NCBI GenBank assembly: GCA_002425885.1
Contig: DINC01000310.1
Span: forward strand, 17,762 to 24,251
Reading direction: 5' to 3'
Length of the DNA: 6,490 nt
Origin: Spirochaetia bacterium UBA5550
GTDB lineage: Bacteria > Spirochaetota > UBA4802 > UBA5550
Below the pieces are notes generated by a model. The model was not told the DNA's origin and did not search any database. It was given only the letters and a program-made list of their open reading frames with translations. The position numbers and the translations under genes were made by a program. This document shows, one piece after another, positions 6,306 through 6,490 of this stretch (position 1 is its first letter; each line of letters opens with the position of its first letter).

Positions 6306-6490
6306 TCATTTAATTATAGAATTAATGTCAATATCCCATGCATCAGCCGCATACACCAGGATTTCCATTTCGTCATCTTTAATATTCGCATCAGACCTGG
6401 ATATCTCAATGGCATATTTTAAAACCTTGATCCGGTTATTAACTGAAGAGAGGTTCTCAATTTTTTCTTTGAGTATATCAACAGATGTTA
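6306..6490 (-). CDS. TerB-like domain protein, C-terminal fragment (cut by window edge)
   Basis: The last 60 codons of a gene whose 5' part lies beyond the right edge. The reading frame is open from the edge to a TGA at 6308-6306. The peptide is largely helical and charged. The pattern KVLKYAIEISRSDANIKDDE followed by EILVYAADAWDID resembles the end of a tellurite-resistance TerB or DjlA-type domain: a small helix ending in an acidic turn, an acidic pair at the start of the next helix, then a helix ending in a Leu/Ile-Asp. TerB-like domains occur in stress proteins and co-chaperones, and the exact role cannot be given from this fragment. Spacing of 13 bases places it in the same transcription unit as pfk. 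Codon use looks like its neighbours. Confidence 0.6.
   Translation of the reverse strand, partial: TSVDILKEKIENLSSVNNRIKVLKYAIEISRSDANIKDDEMEILVYAADAWDIDINSIIK

Overview
The window holds seven genes in two blocks and looks like chromosomal housekeeping DNA from an AT-leaning bacterium (roughly 40% GC by eye, not counted). I see no insertion sequence, phage gene, CRISPR array, tRNA or rRNA. The organism cannot be named from this sequence. A menaquinone gene, a TrpR-type repressor, a class II photolyase and a plant/spirochaete-like phosphofructokinase together suggest a Gram-negative lineage outside the best-studied groups, perhaps spirochaete-like. That is a weak inference.

Layout. The plus strand carries menA (85-984, menaquinone prenyltransferase), an uncharacterised FAD-dependent oxidoreductase (1079-2347), a 220-base leader region containing an intrinsic terminator, and upp (2568-3188, uracil phosphoribosyltransferase). 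A strong hairpin terminator at 3197-3249 closes upp. The minus strand, read from the right edge, carries the 3' end of a TerB-like gene (6306-6490, cut by the window), an ATP-type 6-phosphofructokinase (4982-6292), a class II CPD photolyase (3621-4976) and a TrpR-family repressor (3248-3541). upp and trpR converge on the terminator.

How the genes relate. The minus-strand genes are tightly packed: 13 bases between the TerB-like gene and pfk, and 5 between pfk and the photolyase. They are probably one transcription unit. trpR follows after 79 bases with its own candidate promoter. The functions are mixed: glycolysis, light-driven DNA repair and tryptophan-responsive regulation. No tryptophan biosynthesis gene is visible, so the targets of the repressor lie elsewhere.

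No clearly new system was found. The points most worth a second look are the terminator-containing leader in front of upp, the TrpR homologue with a possible self-operator, the photolyase that follows pfk without a visible Shine-Dalgarno sequence, and the unassigned flavoprotein next to menA.
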